Source of the DNA: CAWDMW01 sp963803575
GTDB taxonomy: Bacteria > Pseudomonadota > Alphaproteobacteria > Rickettsiales > UBA998
Reading direction: 5' to 3'
NCBI GenBank assembly: GCA_963803575.1
Contig: CAWDMW010000002.1
Span: 1,302,001-1,366,000, forward strand
Length of the DNA stretch: 64,000 nucleotides
Each line of letters opens with the position of its first letter. Within the stretch, counting starts at the first letter, position 1. Positions 54,386 through 63,549 of this stretch are shown here, piece by piece. A model generated the notes under the pieces. The model was not told the DNA's origin. It saw only the letters and a list, made by a program, of their open reading frames with translations, and did not search any database. A program made the position numbers and the translations under genes.

Positions 54386-56079
54386 CCCTCTGACAACTTC
54401 CTAATACGAGAACTGATTTCTGATGTTGCCTGAGATGCAGACATACTGTTAGAGGCAATGTCATTCGTCACGGCAGATTGTTCTTCAATCGCACTGGCTA
54501 CTCCAGTGACATATTCATTCACATGATCTGCTGCTTCTACGATTTCCTTAATCCCGTCGGCCACTTCCAGACATAATGCCTGTACCACATTAATCTCGTT
54601 TTCAATATTGTCGGTTGCTTTAGACGTTTGGCCTGCAAGGTTTTTCACTTCTGCTGCAACAACCGAGAAACCCTGACCTGCCTCACCAGCGCGTGCTGCT
54701 TCAATGGTTGCATTAAGTGCCAGCAAATTAACCTGTCCTGCAATGTTGCGAATAAAGTCAACGATATTTCCCATTGATTCCATACTGGAACTGAGCTTGG
54801 CACTGGCCACCCCAGATATGGCTGTTTTCTCTGAGATACTGTCCGTTGCACGTTTGGACATGACCATACTTTGACTGATTTCCTGAATCGCAGCAGACAT
54901 TTCTTCGGTGGCAGCCGCCACACTTTGCACTTTTGCCATAGCACTATCTGCCAAATCAGCTGCTTTCATCATTTCCGTCATGTCTGTAGCAAATTTTACC
55001 ACCTTGTACAGATTTCCATCAATATCATAAATAGGGTTATAGGATGCCTGAATCCATATCTCGGATCCATCCTTTCTTATGCGGGGGTAAATTTTTGATT
55101 CAAACTGCCCAGTACGCAACTTATCCCAAAATCTTCGATATTCCTCACTTTTGGCATAATCGTGATCGACAAACATTTGGTGATGTTTGCCCTGAATTTC
55201 ACCAATGCGATAACCAACAGCATTTAGAAAATTGTCATTAGCGTTCAGGATAGTACCGTCCAACTTAAATTCAATAATTGCTTGTGATTTATTGATCGCA
55301 TCCATTTGACCTAAAACATCAATACTAGCTAATTTATCCTTAGTAATATCTGATGCGTATTTAACCACTTTAAATGGTTTACCATCAGGCTTGAAGATAG
55401 GGTTGTAAGATGCCTGAATCCACACCTCCGTTCCATCTTTCGCGATACGTTTATATTCGCCTGAATGATACTCCCCTTTCGATAATTTATTCCAGAAATT
55501 CCGGTATTCATGTGAACTGGCGTAGGAAGAATCAACAAATATTTGATGATGTTTTCCTTTTATTTCATCCAACTGATACCCAACAGTGCTTAAAAAATTC
55601 TCGTTAGCGTTCAAGATAGTACCGTCCATGGTAAATTCAATCACGGCTTGCGAGCGATTGATTGCATCAATCTGCCCCTGATAATCCGCGCTTTTTATTG
55701 CTTCTTCTGTAATATCTGTAGCAAACTTGACCACACCACATACTTTACCTTGCGCATCATAGATAGGGTTATAGGATGCTTCAATCCATACTTCTTTATT
55801 GTTACGACCATAACGTTTGAATTTACCTGTTTCAAAGTTTCCTGCGCGCAATTTATCCCAAAAAATTTGATATTCTGCCGTTTGTGCGTAACCCCTTTCA
55901 ACAAACATACTATGATGCTTACCCTGAATTTCACTTAGACTATATTCAACCGTTTCCAGGAAATTCGCATTGGCAGTAATGATATTCCCTTTCGTATCAA
56001 ACTCAATGGTTGCCTGCACTTTATCCAGTGCATCCAGTTTGGCTTTGTCATTGCGGGAGGTAGAATGAAAGAAATCCAT
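54382..56079 (-). CDS. Cytosolic chemoreceptor with three tandem PAS domains
   Basis: The 565-residue protein has three consecutive PAS/PAC units (about residues 20-135, 140-257 and 262-379), each with the pattern ATIEF/AVIEF/AIIEF-x-x-G-x-I-x-x-A-N, GKHHxMFVD and WIQASYNPIYD, followed by a methyl-accepting signalling domain (about 385-555) with the conserved hairpin region GEAGQGFSVVAAEVKNLA. No membrane helix is present, so it is cytosolic and probably senses redox, oxygen or a small ligand through PAS-bound cofactors, similar to Aer-like or PAS-MCP receptors. It lacks an evident CheR-binding pentapeptide. No che genes are nearby. Confidence 0.92.
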   Translation of the reverse strand: MDFFHSTSRNDKAKLDALDKVQATIEFDTKGNIITANANFLETVEYSLSEIQGKHHSMFVERGYAQTAEYQIFWDKLRAGNFETGKFKRYGRNNKEVWIEASYNPIYDAQGKVCGVVKFATDITEEAIKSADYQGQIDAINRSQAVIEFTMDGTILNANENFLSTVGYQLDEIKGKHHQIFVDSSYASSHEYRNFWNKLSKGEYHSGEYKRIAKDGTEVWIQASYNPIFKPDGKPFKVVKYASDITKDKLASIDVLGQMDAINKSQAIIEFKLDGTILNANDNFLNAVGYRIGEIQGKHHQMFVDHDYAKSEEYRRFWDKLRTGQFESKIYPRIRKDGSEIWIQASYNPIYDIDGNLYKVVKFATDMTEMMKAADLADSAMAKVQSVAAATEEMSAAIQEISQSMVMSKRATDSISEKTAISGVASAKLSSSMESMGNIVDFIRNIAGQVNLLALNATIEAARAGEAGQGFSVVAAEVKNLAGQTSKATDNIENEINVVQALCLEVADGIKEIVEAADHVNEYVTGVASAIEEQSAVTNDIASNSMSASQATSEISSRIRKLSEG

Positions 56080-56192
56080 GTGCGTTGTATGCCTTATCGT
56101 TACTTAGTAAATCACTAGGGACAGATTGACAGGATTCTTATAAAAAAAGATTAAAGTACTTGAGAAAGTATCGAACCAGTTAAATTTAAATT

Positions 56193-57374
56193 TTATGCGG
56201 AAAAAGCCGGAATATCTGTAATGGCGCGGCCTAGAATAAGTGCATGAATATCATGGGTTCCTTCATAGGTATTGACGCTTTCTAAGTTCATTACATGACG
56301 CATTACATGGTATTCATCTGCGATGCCGTTGCCACCATGCATATCTCTGGCTGTACGGGCAATCTCTAAGGCTTTTCCCGCAGAATTGCGTTTAATCAGC
56401 GAAATCATATCCGGCACTTGTTTACCTGCATCAATCAACTGACCCACACGTAAACATCCTTGCAGGCCTAAAGCAATGTCTGTTGCCATATCCGCCAGTT
56501 TCTTTTGAATCAACTGGTTTGCCGCTAGGGGTTTGCCGAATTGTTTGCGCTCTAGCGTATAGTTGCGCGCAGCCTGATAACAGAACTCCGCGGCTCCCAA
56601 CGCGCCCCAGCCAATACCGTAACGTGCTTTATTAAGGCAGGAAAACGGTGCTTTCATACCGGTAGTTTGCAAGCGGTGTGCGTCTGGCACAAAAGCGTTA
56701 TCCAGCATAATCATCCCTGTTTCCGAAGCTTTCAAAGATAGTTTGCCCTCAATTTTTGGTGTTTCAAACCCCTTTGTGTCTCGCGTCACAATGAAACCAC
56801 TAATAGTACCATCCGCTATATCGCTATCACTATAGACCTTTGCCCAGACAATCGCTAAGTCTGCAATAGGTGCGTTTGTGATCCATGTTTTGGAACCACT
56901 CAAATGGTAGCCACCATCTACTTTATCAGCTCGCGTTTTCATACCCGATGGGTCAGAGCCATGATCTGGCTCTGTCAGCCCAAAGCAGCCAATCATTTCT
57001 CCGCTGGCTAATTTAGGTAAATATTCTGACTTAATCTCTTCCGTGGCATATTCACTGATAGGATACATCACTAAGCTGGATTGCACAGACAAAGCGGAGC
57101 GATAACCGCTATCCACCCATTCAATTTCTCGTGCAATCACCCCGTAAGCCACATGTGATGTGCCAGCGCATCCATAGCCTTGAATAGTTGATCCAAGTAA
57201 CCCTAATTTGCCTGCCTCACGCAAAATATCGCGATCAAAATACTCTTTACGATTCGCTTCCAGTATGCCGGGGAATAACACGTCTCGCGCGAATTTGCGT
57301 GTCATGTTTAAAATCATGGTTTCGTCTTCACCAAGTTGCCGATCAATCCAGAGCGGGTCTTGCCAGTCAAACAT
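56193..57374 (-). CDS. gcdH: Glutaryl-CoA dehydrogenase
   Basis: This acyl-CoA dehydrogenase family enzyme oxidises and decarboxylates glutaryl-CoA to crotonyl-CoA in lysine/tryptophan breakdown. The 393-residue protein shows CFGLTEPDHGSDPSGMKT (FAD/substrate region), GSKTWITNAPIADLAIVW, and the catalytic Glu in NTYEGTHDIHALILGRAIT near residue 367. This last motif is typical of glutaryl-CoA rather than straight-chain enzymes. A small hypothetical gene lies 5 bases upstream, and both are probably in one operon. Confidence 0.93.
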   Translation of the reverse strand: MFDWQDPLWIDRQLGEDETMILNMTRKFARDVLFPGILEANRKEYFDRDILREAGKLGLLGSTIQGYGCAGTSHVAYGVIAREIEWVDSGYRSALSVQSSLVMYPISEYATEEIKSEYLPKLASGEMIGCFGLTEPDHGSDPSGMKTRADKVDGGYHLSGSKTWITNAPIADLAIVWAKVYSDSDIADGTISGFIVTRDTKGFETPKIEGKLSLKASETGMIMLDNAFVPDAHRLQTTGMKAPFSCLNKARYGIGWGALGAAEFCYQAARNYTLERKQFGKPLAANQLIQKKLADMATDIALGLQGCLRVGQLIDAGKQVPDMISLIKRNSAGKALEIARTARDMHGGNGIADEYHVMRHVMNLESVNTYEGTHDIHALILGRAITDIPAFSA

Positions 57375-57379
57375 ATTCG

Positions 57380-57613
57380 CTACACTTCGATGTTTAGGAT
57401 GGAACCACGATCCCAGTAAATACCTTTACGCATAGCACTTACTGCACGATCCACAAGATCTGACAACATGCCTGCGTCCGGTATTTGCCGGAACCCTCTA
57501 CCACGCGGTGGACGATCCTGTGCAGTAATATGCGATGGTTTGTTCTTCTTTGGCGATGTATCAGGACGGCTAAATTGTCCTGTTTTAGGGATAGAAGGGC
57601 GTATGTTCGTCAT
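57380..57613 (-). CDS. Small conserved-type hypothetical protein
   Basis: A 77-residue basic protein (start TNIRPSIPKTGQFSRPD) with a disordered, Pro/Lys/Arg-rich N-terminal half and a C-terminal helix (MLSDLVDRAVSAMRKGIYWDRG). The function is unknown. It is 5 bases from gcdH and probably cotranscribed with it. Confidence 0.6.
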   Translation of the reverse strand: MTNIRPSIPKTGQFSRPDTSPKKNKPSHITAQDRPPRGRGFRQIPDAGMLSDLVDRAVSAMRKGIYWDRGSILNIEV

Positions 57614-57630
57614 ACGTCAGTGTAGCATAT

Positions 57631-58512
57631 TCATGACTGAGATCGCAACCAGTTGTGAATAATGTGAATCTGATCGTCACTCATTAGGTGTGGCATGTGA
57701 CCTGTATGTGGCCATTCATGAAAGGTAATATTATCATGTGATGCAACCATAACATCAACCGTGCTTTGCCGAAGCAAGTCTGAATGCTCACCGCGATACA
57801 GCAAGACCGGGCAATGTACTGTTTCCCATAATGAGGTAAGATCAACATCCTCTATGCTTGACTCACCATTTGGTGCCAATGCTTCAATGGATTGATAAAT
57901 GTCAGGGTCAATAATGAGGGACGGCATCCCGTTAGCATCATACGTCACACGACTCTGCCAGAAATGCTGCCAGTGTTCTTCTTCCGTCATGCCAAATGCT
58001 TTGACGTAGCGCGCTTTGTAAACTGCTTCAAACGCTGCTTTATTATTTTTAGGCAAGGGAGAATGTATGGCCTGATAAATATGGCGCAATCCTTCTTTTG
58101 CGACAATGCTGCCAACATCATTTAACATCAATGATGATAGTAAGGAAGGTTGTACCATGCTGGCCATCATCCCCATCATGCCACCCATAGAGGCTCCCAC
58201 CCAGTGGCACTGATGGATGTTTAACACCCTTAACATATCCAAACACAAAGAAAGATATTGTGTGTTTTGATACAGGGTAATGTCCTGATAATGCCCGCTT
58301 TTACCTCTGCCTGGCATAGTCGGAGCAATGACATAAAAATCTTGTGCCAGGCTTGTAGCCAGATAATGGAAATCTTCTGCATTTCCCGTCAGGCTGTGAA
58401 CGCATAACACCGCAGGGCGGTCGGGTTTGCCATAAGTTAAGTAATGCAGCTCTACCGATTCCGTATCGTAAGGGCTAAGCGTTAGGTAGTGGGATATGCC
58501 TTGCATCATCAT
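57631..58512 (-). CDS. Alpha/beta hydrolase
   Basis: The 293-residue enzyme has the alpha/beta-hydrolase fold: VLCVHSLTGNAEDF (oxyanion region), the nucleophile elbow VGASMGG (Ser about residue 110), acid in YRGEHSDLL and the catalytic His in WPHTGHMPHLM. Substrate unknown; esterase or homoserine-acyltransferase-like activity could fit. The start overlaps the end of the dadA gene by one base, suggesting coupled translation in the same operon. Confidence 0.85.
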   Translation of the reverse strand: MMMQGISHYLTLSPYDTESVELHYLTYGKPDRPAVLCVHSLTGNAEDFHYLATSLAQDFYVIAPTMPGRGKSGHYQDITLYQNTQYLSLCLDMLRVLNIHQCHWVGASMGGMMGMMASMVQPSLLSSLMLNDVGSIVAKEGLRHIYQAIHSPLPKNNKAAFEAVYKARYVKAFGMTEEEHWQHFWQSRVTYDANGMPSLIIDPDIYQSIEALAPNGESSIEDVDLTSLWETVHCPVLLYRGEHSDLLRQSTVDVMVASHDNITFHEWPHTGHMPHLMSDDQIHIIHNWLRSQS

Positions 58513-59765
58513 TATTTCCGGTAACGTGATAATTCTAATCCGGCGGTGCGTATCTCTGGCGTACGTTCCTCCATCAAATCTGCCAGCAGGTAAGCACTGC
58601 CAGCCCCTTGCGTCCAGCCAAGTGTGCCATGCCCTGTATTCATGTAGAGATTAGTACAGTCTGTGCGCCCAATGATCGGGGGGCCATCAGGCGTTTGAGG
58701 TCTGATACATGCCCATTTTTCCATATTATTTAAAGGTACGCCCGGAAACAGATCATGTAGCGAACTGGTCATCTGCTTTATGCGTTTGTCATTAACGGAC
58801 GTATCGTAACCCGCAAATTCAGCGGTACCGGCTGAGCGTATACGATCCCCTATACGGCTGAACACAACTTTCTTCTCATCATCTGTGATGCTAACCTGCG
58901 GCGCACCTTCCCATGCCGGCAGTGTCAGGCTGTAACCTTTCATAGGGTAGATAGGTAAACGCACACCCAATGTTCTCGTTAGTATCGGGGAATACGCGCC
59001 CAGACACATAACGTAAGCATCTGCAGATAACATGCCGCTACTGGTATTAATTGACGTAATACGACTTTTATCTCCATTTAGGCTGGTAATAATCGTATTA
59101 TAATGAAAGGTGACATCCAGATGCTCGGCGCAATAGTTAGCCAGATTCTGCGTAAACATATGAATATCGCCGGACTCGTCAATATCAGAATATAGTCCGC
59201 CAATAATCGTTTTTGAAGCACCGTTAAGTGCCGGTTCTTTCTCTAAACATTCCTGTTTGGAAAAGACGTATTCTTTACACCCTAAACTCTTTTCCTGAAA
59301 TTCTGCTTGTCTGATAGCGCCGTCAAAAGCCGCCTTATCAGAGAAAATATGCAAGATGCCCTTTTGGGCGAAGTCAAATTGTACGTTAGTGTCTTTACGT
59401 ATTTGAGCGAGTTTATCTTTTGAGTAGCGAGCAATACGCCACATACGCTCGCAGTTTTCCTGCATACGGCTAGTGGTACAATTAGCCAGAAACTGACTCA
59501 TCCATATCATCATCTCTTTATCTGCACGTGGTCGAACAACCAATGGTGCATCGCTACGAAACGTCCATTCCATCAGTTTTTTGAACACACCGGGGTTAGC
59601 CCATGGTTCTGCGTGGGAATAGCTTAATTGCGCGCCATTAGAAAACGATGTTTGGAGTGCCGCAGATGCTTCCTGTTCCACAACTTCCACCGCGTGGCCT
59701 CGCGATGCCAGCACATATGCTGCTGTAACGCCCGTGATGCCTGCGCCTAAAATCAGTATCTTCAT
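58512..59765 (-). CDS. dadA: D-amino-acid dehydrogenase small subunit (DadA)
   Basis: DadA is an FAD-dependent, membrane-associated enzyme that oxidises D-amino acids, mainly D-alanine, to keto acids and passes electrons to the respiratory chain. The 417-residue protein begins with KILILGAGITGVTAAYVLASRG (FAD dinucleotide-binding G-x-G-x-x-G), shows FSNGAQLSYSHAEPWANPGV, YPMKGYSLTLP and the C-terminal CIRPQTPDGPPIIGRT...NTGHGTLGWTQGAGSA typical for the family. It is followed by the hydrolase gene. No alanine racemase gene is adjacent. Confidence 0.93.
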   Translation of the reverse strand: MKILILGAGITGVTAAYVLASRGHAVEVVEQEASAALQTSFSNGAQLSYSHAEPWANPGVFKKLMEWTFRSDAPLVVRPRADKEMMIWMSQFLANCTTSRMQENCERMWRIARYSKDKLAQIRKDTNVQFDFAQKGILHIFSDKAAFDGAIRQAEFQEKSLGCKEYVFSKQECLEKEPALNGASKTIIGGLYSDIDESGDIHMFTQNLANYCAEHLDVTFHYNTIITSLNGDKSRITSINTSSGMLSADAYVMCLGAYSPILTRTLGVRLPIYPMKGYSLTLPAWEGAPQVSITDDEKKVVFSRIGDRIRSAGTAEFAGYDTSVNDKRIKQMTSSLHDLFPGVPLNNMEKWACIRPQTPDGPPIIGRTDCTNLYMNTGHGTLGWTQGAGSAYLLADLMEERTPEIRTAGLELSRYRK

Positions 59766-59817
59766 TTATCTTTTATCCATCATCAGAAACACGCAATCGG
59801 TTCGTTGTAAGTCAAGA

Positions 59818-60213
59818 TTAATCAACGTACATATAGACTTCATGATAGCGCGCATCAGACACATATTCTTTTGACACTGATACGCGATCACGTGGTATTC
59901 CCATTTTTCGCAAATCTACTATTAGCTTTCCAATTTGTCTGTCGGCTAATGTCTTAACGCGCTCTTTGCGTTCATCAGAACCATTTTCAGGAATAAATGA
60001 AACCAGAGACAATGTGACGGAGGGCTTGATTTTAATCGCTTTAGAAATGGCATTATAGAGTTGTTTATCGTAATAGATACGCGGCTGATTATATCGGATG
60101 ACCACTAGAGGAATATCATTATTGCTGGCTGACGGAGCATTAGTTGCATGTGCAGCGTAGTGTGGCAGTGTCAGAGACAGCATTAAAGCAAAAAGCGGGA
60201 TAATATAGCGCAT
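59818..60213 (-). CDS. Small exported OmpA/MotB-like protein
   Basis: The 131-residue protein has a signal peptide (about 1-23, PLFALMLSLTLPHYAAHA). The remaining domain (VVIRYNQPRIYYDKQLYNAI...VTLSLVSFIPENG...LADRQIGKLIVDLRKMGIPRDRVSVSKEY...YHEVYMYVD) has the strand-helix-strand pattern of OmpA-like peptidoglycan-associated domains, but lacks a clear conserved NxxLSxxRA. Function uncertain; likely periplasmic. Confidence 0.65.
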   Translation of the reverse strand: MRYIIPLFALMLSLTLPHYAAHATNAPSASNNDIPLVVIRYNQPRIYYDKQLYNAISKAIKIKPSVTLSLVSFIPENGSDERKERVKTLADRQIGKLIVDLRKMGIPRDRVSVSKEYVSDARYHEVYMYVD

Positions 60214-60324
60214 ATGGAAATGGTTGCCATGTTTAGTGTGATATTACTGTGTGTAATGTAGCGGGCAAGCCGCACGAAATGCAAGCAAAAAGCTTTAAAA
60301 GCCTGACTTGACAGGCATGTCTTT

Positions 60325-60945
60325 TTACATCTTCAGGCGTGGTAGTCTCCAACCATAGCGGTGCGCTACCATTCGCAGAGTTAACGCTATCAGTAACGCA
60401 ACGAAGATAGTCGTATTACTGGCATTCTCTGTTACGTGTAGCCCGTAAATAGCGGCACCTAGCAATAAGGCAATGCTTCCATAAAAGTCGCTTTGCAAAA
60501 CGGTTGGCACGTCATTCACCATTAAGTCACGGATAATACCGCCACCACTGGCAGTAATGAATGCCAGCACCATGACACCAAAAATACTCAGTCCTACGTC
60601 AATACCCGTTAAGGCACCTGTTACGCTAAATGCCACCAGTCCAATGGAGTCACATAGTATGAATAAGCGGTGACGTTCAATATTTGGGTGCTTATACAGA
60701 CGCAGCGTGCTGCACAGTGCAATGACAGCAATCACAATAATGAATGCCATGATATCAGTTAACACGGTTGGCAAACGATTCACCAAAATATCGCGAACTG
60801 CTCCGCCTCCATTGGCGGTTAGCATGGCAAGAATGAAAACCCCCATTAAGTCCAGATGCTTACGTACACCAATCAGAAAGCCACTGGCGGCGAAGGAAAC
60901 AGTGCCAATAAAGGAGGCAATAGCAAATATATCAAAAGACATCAT
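60325..60945 (-). CDS. TRIC-family membrane channel protein (YadS/UPF0126)
   Basis: The protein (about 206 residues from the ATG at 60945) belongs to the TRIC/UPF0126 family of homotrimeric cation channels. It contains two related halves, each with three helices: FIGTVSFAASGFLIGVRKHLDLMGVFILAMLTANGGGAVRDIL and LVAFSVTGALTGIDVGLSIFGVMVLAFITASGGGIIRDLM. The repeated A-x-G-G-G-x-x-R-D motif is the signature. A longer reading to 61005 starts only at TTG and is unlikely. Single gene. Confidence 0.88.
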   Translation of the reverse strand: MMSFDIFAIASFIGTVSFAASGFLIGVRKHLDLMGVFILAMLTANGGGAVRDILVNRLPTVLTDIMAFIIVIAVIALCSTLRLYKHPNIERHRLFILCDSIGLVAFSVTGALTGIDVGLSIFGVMVLAFITASGGGIIRDLMVNDVPTVLQSDFYGSIALLLGAAIYGLHVTENASNTTIFVALLIALTLRMVAHRYGWRLPRLKM

Positions 60946-61070
60946 GTGTGAGGTGGTTTTACAGGCTGCTAAGTATCTGGTAAAAGGATAAATGATTTGA
61001 CGCAATGATGATAATGCGATTTAACTATGCCTTATTATCATAAAAGACACATAATTCATAAGGTATCCGC

Positions 61071-62753
61071 ATGTCAGAAAAATTTATCTATTATATGCAG
61101 GGCTTAACCAAAAGCTACCCCGGCGGCAAAACAGTGCTGAAAGATATGTATTTGTCGTTCTACCCGGGTGCAAAGATTGGTGTGCTTGGGCATAATGGTT
61201 CCGGTAAATCAACCTTATTGAAAATTATGTCAGGTCAGGATACAGAATTTAATGGTGAGGCTTGGGCGGCCAAAGGCACACGTATCGGGTATCTGGAACA
61301 AGAGCCTAAGCTTGATTCTGACAAGAATGTGTTTGATAACGTGATGGAAGGGCTGAAGGAGAAGAAAGCGCTACTGGATGCATTTAATGCGATTTCTATG
61401 CAGTTAGGTGAAGTCACGGATAATGATGAAATGATGGAACTGCTGGACAAGCAAGGCGAACTGCAAGAGCAGATTGATGCGATGGATGCATGGAATCTGG
61501 ATAACGAGATTGAGATTGCCATGGAAGCCTTGCGTTGCCCACCAGCAGACGCAGATGTCACCACGTTATCCGGTGGAGAAAGACGCCGCGTGGCTTTGGC
61601 ACGGTTGCTGCTGGAAAAGCCTGATATGTTGTTGCTTGATGAACCGACTAACCATCTGGATGCAGAGTCTGTTGCATGGCTACAGCGTTTCTTAAAAGAC
61701 TATGCCGGTACTGTGGTTATGGTAACGCATGATAGGTATTTTCTGGATCATGTGACGGGCTGGATTTTGGAACTAGATCGCGGTGAGGGCATTCCGTATG
61801 AGGGGAATTACACCTCATGGCTGGAACAAAAGCACAAACGCTTAGCACAGGAAGAAAAAGAAGAATCATCGCGTCAGAAATATCTGGCGCAGGAACTGGA
61901 GTGGGTGCGTGCTTCGCCTAAAGCGCGTCAATCTAAATCTAAAGCACGTATCAATGCATTTGAAACGTTGCAGGCCAAGCAAAATGAAGCACGTAGTGGT
62001 GTCGCGCAGATTGTTATACCTGCAGCTGACCGGCTGGGCGATCGTGTAATTCAGGCCGATCATGTTCGCAAAGCATTCGGTAACCGCTTGCTGATGGATG
62101 ATTTAAGCTTTGATTTGCCACGTGGTGGAATCGTTGGCGTTATTGGTGCAAACGGTGCAGGGAAGACAACGCTTTTCCGTATGATTACAGGACAGGAAAC
62201 TCCTGATGATGGGACGTTTACCGTAGGTGATACGGTGCATTTAGGGTATGTGGATCAATCGCGTGATTCGTTGAATGGTGATAAAACTGTCTGGGAAGAA
62301 ATTTCTGATGGTCACGAAGAAATAGAGCTGGGTAAGCAATTGGTGAAAAGCCGTGCTTATTGTTCTTCTTTCAACTTTAAAGGCGGCGATCAGCAAAAGA
62401 AAATACATATGCTCTCTGGTGGTGAACGTAACCGTGTGCATTTGGCAAAAATGTTGAAGCAAGGTGCTAATGTGATTTTGCTCGATGAGCCAACCAATGA
62501 TCTGGACGTAGAAACCTTACGTGCATTGGAAGAAGCCCTGCTGGAGTTTGCCGGCTGCGTGGTGATTATTTCGCATGATCGCTGGTTCTTAGACCGTGTT
62601 GCAACCCATATTCTGGCTTTTGAGGGAAATAGCCATGTAGAGTGGTTCGAAGGTAACTATGAAGACTATGAAGCAGATCGCAAACGCCGCTTAGGAGACA
62701 GTGCATTAAATCCCGAACGTATCAAATACAAGCCGGTTTCTCGCGCTGCTTAG
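61071..62753 (+). CDS. ettA: Energy-dependent translational throttle protein EttA (ABC-F)
   Basis: EttA is a soluble ABC-F ATPase that binds the ribosomal E site and gates translation with ATP/ADP ratio. The 560-residue protein has two ATPase domains (Walker A GHNGSGKS and GANGAGKT; signatures LSGGERRRVALARLL and LSGGERNRVHLAKML; Walker B LLLDEPTNHLD and ILLDEPTNDLD). The linker (about 245-320, helical with LEWVRASPKARQSKSKARI) is the P-site-tRNA-interaction motif. The start QGLTKSYPGGKTVL and length are typical of EttA. Confidence 0.96.
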   Translation: MSEKFIYYMQGLTKSYPGGKTVLKDMYLSFYPGAKIGVLGHNGSGKSTLLKIMSGQDTEFNGEAWAAKGTRIGYLEQEPKLDSDKNVFDNVMEGLKEKKALLDAFNAISMQLGEVTDNDEMMELLDKQGELQEQIDAMDAWNLDNEIEIAMEALRCPPADADVTTLSGGERRRVALARLLLEKPDMLLLDEPTNHLDAESVAWLQRFLKDYAGTVVMVTHDRYFLDHVTGWILELDRGEGIPYEGNYTSWLEQKHKRLAQEEKEESSRQKYLAQELEWVRASPKARQSKSKARINAFETLQAKQNEARSGVAQIVIPAADRLGDRVIQADHVRKAFGNRLLMDDLSFDLPRGGIVGVIGANGAGKTTLFRMITGQETPDDGTFTVGDTVHLGYVDQSRDSLNGDKTVWEEISDGHEEIELGKQLVKSRAYCSSFNFKGGDQQKKIHMLSGGERNRVHLAKMLKQGANVILLDEPTNDLDVETLRALEEALLEFAGCVVIISHDRWFLDRVATHILAFEGNSHVEWFEGNYEDYEADRKRRLGDSALNPERIKYKPVSRAA

Positions 62754-62843
62754 GCATTTTGCAGTTGCGTTGCATTTAAAGGAATGTTAAGCCTGTGGGG
62801 TGTATAGTGATACGCAAGTAATTAATAAAAGGACTTACCAACT

Positions 62844-62873
62844 ATGAAAGATACTGTAATTTATGAGCAATAG
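62844..62873 (+). promoter_or_regulatory. Nine-codon leader ORF overlapping the infC start
   Basis: ATG AAA GAT ... TAG (nine codons) has AAAAGGA 10 bases before it and overlaps the first bases of infC in another frame. The infC ATG itself has no Shine-Dalgarno and sits 29 bases from the AAAAGGA. Either the leader is translated to couple infC initiation, or a one-base indel hides a longer infC start. Confidence 0.45.
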
Positions 62874-63387
62874 CGATAAAGACACGCGCATTAACAGTCA
62901 GATACGCGCACCAAAAATACGTGTGGTAGATGTAGATGGTGAGATGGTGGGTGTCATTACAGTACCTGAAGGATTAGACATTGCTCGCAGTCGCGGATTA
63001 GACTTGGTGGAAGTTTCCCCTAACGCCAGCCCGCCAGTCTGTAAAATTCTGGATTACGGTAAGTTCAAATATACTCAGCAAAAGCGTGCCAATGAGGCGC
63101 GTAAAAAGCAGAAGACCATACAGGTAAAAGAAGTTAAAGTACGGCCTAATATTGACAGCCATGATTTGGACGTCAAAATGAAGCATGTGCATAAGTTCTT
63201 GGAAGCAGGGGATAAAGTCAAAGTAACGCTGCGTTTTCGTGGTCGTGAGATGGCGCATCAGGAATTAGGGATGAAGCTGTTGAACGAGATCAAGGAAATA
63301 CTTGGCGATACGGTGAAGGTGGAGCATCAGCCAAAGCTGGAAGGCCGTCAAATGATTATGATTGTTTCTCCAGCTGTCACAAAGTAG
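62863..63387 (+). CDS. infC: Translation initiation factor IF-3
   Basis: IF-3 prevents premature subunit joining and checks start-codon and tRNA fidelity. The 174-residue protein has N- and C-terminal domains (INSQIRAPKIRVVDVDG; GLDLVEVSPNASPPVCKILDYGKFKY; KTIQVKEVKVRPNIDSHDLDVKM; DKVKVTLRFRGREMAHQELG). The start is ATG rather than the rare AUU seen in E. coli, and lies right after an in-frame TAA. rpmI and rplT, the usual infC followers, are not downstream. Confidence 0.95.
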   Translation: MSNSDKDTRINSQIRAPKIRVVDVDGEMVGVITVPEGLDIARSRGLDLVEVSPNASPPVCKILDYGKFKYTQQKRANEARKKQKTIQVKEVKVRPNIDSHDLDVKMKHVHKFLEAGDKVKVTLRFRGREMAHQELGMKLLNEIKEILGDTVKVEHQPKLEGRQMIMIVSPAVTK

Positions 63388-63549
63388 CTTGCTTTACATA
63401 TCATCAGTGAACATGGTGATTTCATTTAACTGTCATGAAACTATGTCTTAGCATGTGTTAGAGTCTATCTATGTTATATCTGAAAGGTGCATAGTGCTAA
63501 CTTTTTTCAATACCACAATATCGTATGATCTGCATCAGGAGCTACCCTG

